This document shows positions 57,751-64,000 of a stretch of 64,000 bases of DNA, piece after piece. This stretch comes from Plasmodium brasilianum (lineage: Eukaryota > Apicomplexa > Aconoidasida > Haemosporida > Plasmodiidae). Each line of letters opens with the position of its first letter. The stretch's first letter is position 1. The notes under the pieces were generated by a model. The model was not told where the DNA came from and ran no database searches. It saw only the letters and a list, made by a program, of their open reading frames with translations. The stretch is taken from the NCBI RefSeq assembly GCF_023973825.1, contig NC_090122.1, positions 800,130 to 864,129 on the forward strand, read 5' to 3'. The translations under genes and the position numbers were made by a program.

Positions 57751-60502
57751 TTTAATACGTAAAACTAATGGCACTTAATTTAACACGTAAAACTAATTGC
57801 ACTTAATTTAACACGCAAAACACATAATTCTTTTTTAACGCGAAAAACATAAACACTTATTTTAAAATGTAAAACACATAAAACTTTTTTTAAAAAGTAA
57901 TACACATATGGCTTTAGTGCGCAATAAAACACATAATACTACATAAGGCTTATTTGAACATATAAAACTTAACGCTCTTTTTAACACATAAAGCTTAACA
58001 CTCTTTTTAACACATAAAACTTAACGCTCTTTTTAACATATAAAACTTAACGCTCTTTTTAACACATAAAACTTAACGCTCTTTTTAACACATAAAACTT
58101 AACGCTCTTTTTAACACATAAAACTTAACGCTCTTTTTAACACATAAAATGCTTATCGCTTAAAACGTTAACACTTTTTTTATTTTTTAACGAAGTGAGA
58201 TGAGGAATCATTTACAAGTAATAACACGTTTTAGTAAGTGTAACACCATCCTTATTTATTATAAAAATTAAATTATATTAGATAAATAAATGGTTCTTTT
58301 ACTTTTATTTAATTAGTTCACTACTTTTCACCGAAAAATAATAAAAAATAATTTGCAATTATTGACTTGCGAAAAATTGTAATAATAAAATGAAATGTTA
58401 ATGATTTTTAAAGTGTACAATGTAAATATATATATAGTTATGTTAGATATTCATAAAGATAATATTTATTACGTATAGCTAATTAAATTGAATAGTTTTA
58501 CTTTTTCCGCTTCTTTCCTTCTTTCCGTACATACTCAAAATAAAAGCAAAAGAGCCCTGTTAAAAACCTAGTTTTTAATATATTATTGTGTTAATACATA
58601 TAATTAAATAAATATATCGCGTGTATTTATCAATATTACTGCATTATTACAAACTCGTAAGAATTAATTTAAACACCCCTGCATTGAAATATATATTAAA
58701 TAACAACACAGTTTAGTGGTAGTTAGTATGCGATGGTGTACAAATATATATATATATATATGTATATAATATATTATGTACATATTTTTATCTTTTTGCG
58801 TATAAATTATAATAAATAAATAAACAACAGTTGTAAAAGGTAGAATGCGGGTGAGAAATAATTAATTATACATATAAAGTATATGTACAAACTATACCAT
58901 ATACTTTATATGTACATATATATATATACAATTCACCGTGGTTCTTTTTAAAAAAAATGAGTAAAATTTTTCTTTTTTATGATTATTGCTTTTAAAGAGG
59001 CATTAGTAGGAGAGGTCAGGTACATAAATAAATACGCATTACTTTGTGGGGAAAAATGATTTTGTAAATTAAAAAAAAAAGAAAAATCCATTTATCTTAT
59101 TTAGGACTTTTTTCCAAAGGGAAAATGTATTTATTCATTTATATATATATTAGGCATATTATATACATATACACACGTGCACATGTATATATGCGTAATA
59201 TATACATATGAATATATAACAAGGGTATATATAACGAAAATCAAAAATTGCCTATACACACGGTACTGATACTAGAGTAACGTTTTTATATAGAGCAACT
59301 TAAAAAAAAATTCTAAACGTGTTAATTTAATGATCCTCTAAAATGAATTTTGTGTATAAAATAGTAACACGACCTTGAATTAGCAATATAAAAGGGACTT
59401 ATTCTGATATAATGAAACTGTGTAATAATTATATTAACAAAAGAAAAAATGGGAAAAAAATAAAATAAAGAACTGTGGTGTGATATTCAAACCTTTTTTT
59501 TATATAAAAATACGTAATTTTATACAAATGGAAAAAAATAAAAATAAAAATTATGTACCATCTCTTTTTCATAGGTTTTTAAAAAATTTCTTTCCATAGT
59601 ATAAACAAAAATATAAATCGAAAAAGTAATTTTGTACATATTTCGAATGTTCAAAAAGGATATACACATATTCAATTATATATATGTATGTATATACATA
59701 TATATATTATGTAAAAAACAAATAAGAAAATATCATGTGTGAACTTTCACAAAAAGATGATCGGGGTGTAAAAAAATAAATGTAAAACAAAAAAAAAATA
59801 ATACACAATTTATGAGGCCTTCCTAATATTTGGGAGGAGTATGTTTCCTCAAAAAAGAAAATTTTAAAAATACATAAATTTATTTTTTTATTTTTTTTCA
59901 TTTTTTAAATTATATATTTTTGGTAATTTTTTTGGATGATGCACACCTTTTTTTCACTTCACCGTCAAATGAACAAAAAAACAACTCCGATTTTCAATAT
60001 TTCACAAAGTACCATTTTTTAATTTGCTTTTTCCATCAGTCATCGCTCATCTGTAATCAGTCAACGTTCCTCTATCGTTATTCCTCTCATATCATTCATC
60101 ATTCTTTTTTCCCTTTCCCATTCTTTTTTCTTCTTTCTTTTTTTTTATTTTTTTTTTTCCCATTTTATAAAAACAGTTTAAAAGAAATTTTTTTTTTTTT
60201 TTTTTTTTTTGTTCTTTAAAAATGATGATCATTTAAAAGCTGACTGATTATAACTAACCAAATAGAAATAATTCGTGGTCTTTATTTTATGCTCCCTTAA
60301 TGAAATATATTGTATATTATATAAAACAGTATAATGCAAATATAATGCAACAAAATATAGTACAATATAATGAAATACAATACAACGCTATATAATACAG
60401 TTTAGTTTATAAAGTACAACGCTATATAACTGCAAAAGTAGGATTATTTTTTTCCTTTTTAAAAAAAAAGAAGAGGCATAACAGTTAGAAAGAGCTACAA
60501 AT
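56520..60502. other. 4-kb divergent promoter region of EXP1 and GCN20
   Basis: Strong AT bias with several (AT)n tracts, A/T runs (57421-57445, 57714-57746) and a 26-bp array. EXP1 is highly expressed in blood stages, so part of this is probably its promoter, but I recognise no defined element. ORF-like frames at 59707-60219 are T/F-rich shadows. Confidence 0.5.
57960..58150. repeat. 26-bp array (CATAAAACTTAACGCTCTTTTTAACA)
   Basis: About seven near-identical copies in the EXP1-GCN20 spacer, with degenerate relatives from 57770 to 57960 (CACGTAAAACTAATGGCACTTAATTTAA) that share the AAAAC ... TTAA framework. The core of the unit is AACGCTC. Confidence 0.92.
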
Positions 60503-62953
60503 ATGAAAGAACTGCTGGATAACTTATTTGGGCTGATAGATCTTGATGAGGAAACGGAAAATTATTTAAGAGAAAGAATAAATGATGAGAAAAACAAAAT
60601 TGTGGAAAATGGTGTAGATTATTTTTATGACTTAATTTGTTCATTTTCGGATGAAAAAATAAAAAAAAATATGATTATAGAAATTTATAACAAACATTTA
60701 AATAGTGTAAATGGAATAATTAATGGAAATAATAATAAAAATGGTGGTAATGAAAAACTTACAAAACTTGTTAATTTAAAAGAATATTGGGAAAAGAATG
60801 ATGCAATAGGTTTTTATGACCCCTTTTTAGGAATTCAAGAAAAACAAATTAATTACAACACAAATATTCCAATAAGTGAAAGCATAAAAATAAATAAAGA
60901 AAGAGAAAAACAGAAACAGAAACAACTAAATTTATTTAGAGAATGGGTAAATAATAAAATTAAAATTCCACCCCCTGTAAGATTACATAATTTGCTACAT
61001 TTGATGGATTCTAATAAAAATAAAACAAAAATTGAAAAAATGGGTGATATCAAAATTGATAACTTTAATTTAAGTATTGGTCAAAGAAACTTGCTAAATG
61101 ATACTACATTAAAAATAAATGTTATGAATAAATATGGGCTTATAGGAAAAAATGGAATTGGTAAAAGTACCTTATTAGCAAAATTAGCTAGACATGAAAT
61201 TGAAGAAATAAAAAAAGATATTAGTATTGCATGTATTGAGCAAGACTTATTTTTTGAAGATGTTACCGTGTTAGAATGTGTTCTAATGGTAGATAAATTA
61301 AGGTATGATTTATTAATAGAGCTTGAACAACTTGAAGCAAAAAAAAACAGTAAAAAAGATGTAAATATGCAAGAAATTGCAAATCGGAAAAATGAAGAAA
61401 AAATAGGGGAAAAAAAGGGAGAAAAAGAAGAAAAGGAAGAAAAAAAGGAAGGGAAAAAAAAAAAAAATTATATAATAAAAAAATCACCAAATAATGAGAA
61501 AGAGAGTACGATGGAAGAAAATATAGATGAAAAGATATTAGCTATTTATGATAAATTAAATAGTATCAACTATTTAGAAGCTGAAAAAGAAGCTAGTAAA
61601 ATTTTATGCGGGTTAGGTTTTGACTCGAATTTGCAAAAAAAGAAAGTAAACTCCCTTAGTGGTGGTATGCGAATGAGATTATGTTTAAGTCGTATCTTAT
61701 TTAGTAACAATGATATAATATTATTGGATGAACCAACGAACCATTTAGATATATATACCATACAATTTTTGATAGATTACATACAAAAATTAAATAAGAC
61801 ATGTATTATTGTTTCTCATGATAGAGATTTTTTAAACGAAGTTTGTACAGATATTATTCATTTTCATCAAAAGCAGTTAACATATTACTCAGGTAATTAT
61901 GACCAGTTTGAAAAAACAAGAATAGAGCATTTATTACAACAACAAAGAGAACATGATTCAATTGAAATGAAGAAAAAACACGTACAAAAGTTTATAGATA
62001 GATTCAGATGTAATTCAAAAAGAGCAGCACTAGTACAAAGTAGAATAAAGCTTTTAAATAAATTACCTGTAATAAATCTAGAGAAAGAAGAAACACCATT
62101 TAGTTTCTCCTTTTTAGAACCATTTTACATTTCCAATGTGTTAATAAGGCTAAAAAATGTTTCCTTTAAAAATGCAATGTTTAAAAATCTACAAATAAAA
62201 AAAAAGTCAAATATTATAATAGCAGATACTGTTGATGAATCATATGTAAACACAAATGACGAATCATCATCCAACATTGATAGTACAAAAGAAGATAAAG
62301 GTTCATCAAAGAATAATGATGATTATAAATTTAAGCATGAATTTTTATTTAAAAATGCTACCTTTGAAGTAGACATGGATTCTAGAATTGCAATATGTGG
62401 TGTTAATGGTAGTGGTAAAACAACATTAATAAAAATTATTTTAAATTTAATAAACGTTTTTGAAGGAGAATTGCATGTTAGCAACAAAGCAAATATTGGA
62501 TATTATTCCCAATATCATGTGGATAGTTTAAATCCAATTTTTAATTCCATTCAACAGTTACAGTATAATTATTCCAACAAAAATATAAAGGAAGAAGAAG
62601 CTATCAAATATTTTAACAAATTTAATATTCCAACAAATATTTTATATGAACCTATTTATGTTTTATCAGGAGGTCAGAAAAGTAAACTGGCATTAGCTAT
62701 TTTAGCATACAAAAATCCAAATATTTTAATTTTAGATGAACCATCGAATCATCTTGATATTGAATCTGTTCAAGCTTTAATTGTGGCCCTTAATTTGTAC
62801 AAAGGAGGGCTTATTATCATTAGTCATGACACCTATTTAATAAAACATGTGGCAGATGAAATATATCACATAAATAATATTACCAAAGAGTTGATCAAAA
62901 TAGACTATGAATTTGATAAATACACGAAATTATTACTAGAAAATAAGATATAG
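60503..62953 (+). CDS. GCN20: ABC-F ATPase, GCN20 homologue
   Basis: Soluble ABC-F protein with two nucleotide-binding domains and no TM; in yeast GCN20 works with GCN1 to activate the eIF2-alpha kinase GCN2. One exon, 816 residues. Domain 1: Walker A GLIGKNGIGKST (about 215), LSGGMRMRL (about 383), Walker B ILLDEPTNHLD (about 408). Domain 2: Walker A CGVNGSGKTT (about 633), LSGGQKSKL (about 720), Walker B LILDEPSNHLD (about 742). A Lys/Glu-rich insert (61340-61490) lies in domain 1 between Walker A and the signature. The N-terminal roughly 190 residues match the GCN20-type helical region in style but are low complexity in part. Synteny immediately next to EXP1, as I recall it, agrees with the GCN20 name. 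Clean ATG at 60503 after a stop-filled leader. Confidence 0.93.
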   Translation: MKELLDNLFGLIDLDEETENYLRERINDEKNKIVENGVDYFYDLICSFSDEKIKKNMIIEIYNKHLNSVNGIINGNNNKNGGNEKLTKLVNLKEYWEKNDAIGFYDPFLGIQEKQINYNTNIPISESIKINKEREKQKQKQLNLFREWVNNKIKIPPPVRLHNLLHLMDSNKNKTKIEKMGDIKIDNFNLSIGQRNLLNDTTLKINVMNKYGLIGKNGIGKSTLLAKLARHEIEEIKKDISIACIEQDLFFEDVTVLECVLMVDKLRYDLLIELEQLEAKKNSKKDVNMQEIANRKNEEKIGEKKGEKEEKEEKKEGKKKKNYIIKKSPNNEKESTMEENIDEKILAIYDKLNSINYLEAEKEASKILCGLGFDSNLQKKKVNSLSGGMRMRLCLSRILFSNNDIILLDEPTNHLDIYTIQFLIDYIQKLNKTCIIVSHDRDFLNEVCTDIIHFHQKQLTYYSGNYDQFEKTRIEHLLQQQREHDSIEMKKKHVQKFIDRFRCNSKRAALVQSRIKLLNKLPVINLEKEETPFSFSFLEPFYISNVLIRLKNVSFKNAMFKNLQIKKKSNIIIADTVDESYVNTNDESSSNIDSTKEDKGSSKNNDDYKFKHEFLFKNATFEVDMDSRIAICGVNGSGKTTLIKIILNLINVFEGELHVSNKANIGYYSQYHVDSLNPIFNSIQQLQYNYSNKNIKEEEAIKYFNKFNIPTNILYEPIYVLSGGQKSKLALAILAYKNPNILILDEPSNHLDIESVQALIVALNLYKGGLIIISHDTYLIKHVADEIYHINNITKELIKIDYEFDKYTKLLLENKI

Positions 62954-63701
62954 TGTGCAACGTATATGCTAAATGTATATTATACGAACCTGTCCCCTTC
63001 ACATAGTAGTAACGTGTGTATATGTATATATATTTACATATGCATACATATACATACGAGCACATGTGTAACATTGATACTAATCCCCGGATTTAACTTT
63101 TTTATTAAAAGAGTATTAAAATTAATAATTTAAGTTAAATCAAGTACTGTTTAGACGAGTTACCGTAATCAAAACTCACAAAATAGCACAGAAAAAATAG
63201 TATGGTGGTTTTTATGCATTTGGGAAGGCTATAAACAAGGAAAACAAATTGGTGTACATATACATATATATAATATATATGTATGTATATATATATGTAT
63301 GTATATATATACTTATGTATATATATACTTATGTGTGTGTGTGTGTGTAGGCATATGTACATATGCAAGTGTTAACGCGCAAATGTATTGAAAATATTAA
63401 AAAAAGGCACAACGAAATGTCAAATAAAGTAAAATATCTTGCATGCGATTTTTTCGTATCATAAATGAAAACATAAGAAAATAAAAATGAAAATAAAAAT
63501 AAATTTTAATATTTACAAAAAAAGATATCCATTATTTTGTGGAGTTAAAACACATCAGAAATTTAACAAATATATATATTTATATATATATATGTATGTT
63601 TGTATGTATTTTCGTATGTATATGTTTATGTATACCATGTGTACACAAAAAAAAGCAGAAATGAATGCTAAAAAACTGTAAATAAATAAATAAATAAAAT
63701 A

Positions 63702-63732
<31 letters not shown>

Positions 63733-64000
63733 GCTGCATAAAAATGTCAAATTAAGGAAATGATATCATAACAAAAAGCTAAAAATAAGAACGCTTTGAA
63801 AATAAACCTTATTTTTTATTCATATTTTTAGCTGTACACATTATATTTTTTTTTTTTTATGTTTATTTTTCTTTGCTTGTACTTTTTATGATATAGAAAC
63901 TAATAAAAAGTATAATATTCTTCAGTTTTTTTATTCAGTTTTTAACATTCTTTTTATCATAATTATTATTATGTGCATAACAGTACTGTCTAACTTCTTC
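62954..64000. other. 3' flank of GCN20 to the window edge
   Basis: AT-rich with (TATG)n and (AT)n tracts (63258-63345, 63700-63730). No gene seen; the edge cuts into unassigned sequence. Confidence 0.5.

Noticed and set aside
1..64000. CRISPR arrays, prophage or insertion sequences
   Set aside because: Tandem repeats here have no unique spacers, and no transposase, integrase or Cas-like protein is encoded. The DNA is eukaryotic.

Overview
The window is nuclear DNA of a malaria parasite (Plasmodium). It is very AT-rich, with long A and T homopolymers and (AT)n tracts. The proteins are full of Asn/Lys runs and low-complexity inserts, and the introns are short with GTA donors and T-rich YAG acceptors. 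One gene is unmistakably EXP1, a Plasmodium-specific vacuole-membrane protein. The order MIT1-like CorA transporter ... DHHC palmitoyltransferase ... TKL kinase ... EXP1, GCN20 matches, as I remember it, part of P. falciparum chromosome 11. The repeat content and the EXP1 tail differ from P. falciparum, so a species such as P. malariae or P. ovale is my guess, not a demonstration.

Layout from left to right. Positions 3-1601 hold the 3' part of a CorA/MIT Mg2+ transporter (+). Positions 4645-3204 hold an ABHD17-like serine hydrolase (-), whose single intron is a 16-bp minisatellite. Positions 7499-10367 hold a tRNA CCA-adding enzyme (+) with a Ser/Arg repeat. Positions 19523-10501 hold a giant six-exon DDRGK/UFBP1-like ER protein (-), about 2,700 residues, with roughly 86 tandem 10-residue repeats. 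Positions 24225-20830 hold a repetitive coiled-coil protein (-). Positions 26385-26793 hold a possible small spliced gene. Positions 27054-27735 hold a DMAC1/DUF4536-like protein and an HSBP1-like protein in overlapping frames (+). Positions 29513-31427 hold a six-exon DHHC palmitoyltransferase (+). Positions 36334-31781 hold a long coiled-coil protein (-). Positions 37081-36664 hold a miniature Sec16 C-terminus-like protein (-). Positions 40017-38720 hold an unrecognised multi-exon gene (-). Positions 45666-40522 hold a TKL protein kinase, probably TKL2 (-). Positions 50269-52119 hold a WD40 protein (+). Positions 54200-52578 hold a protein with a possible permuted-papain-like core (-). Positions 56519-55463 hold EXP1 (-). 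Positions 60503-62953 hold the ABC-F protein GCN20 (+).

These are eukaryotic genes with separate promoters, not operons. Several act in the secretory and membrane system (DDRGK, DHHC, Sec16-like, EXP1, the hydrolase) and others in translation (CCA enzyme, GCN20), but nothing shows that they form one pathway. Much of the gene-free DNA is AT microsatellite and short tandem repeat. Tandem repeats also fill several introns, so naive single-frame ORFs give wrong N-termini for some genes. I worked out exon structures by hand from splice consensus and reading phase. Where exon lengths closed in frame I treat them as well supported; unresolved 5' ends are stated.

No CRISPR, prophage, IS element or tRNA gene was found. 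The most unusual items are the DDRGK protein, with dozens of kinase-type RRxS motifs in its repeat, and the loss of the catalytic-type His in the papain-like protein.
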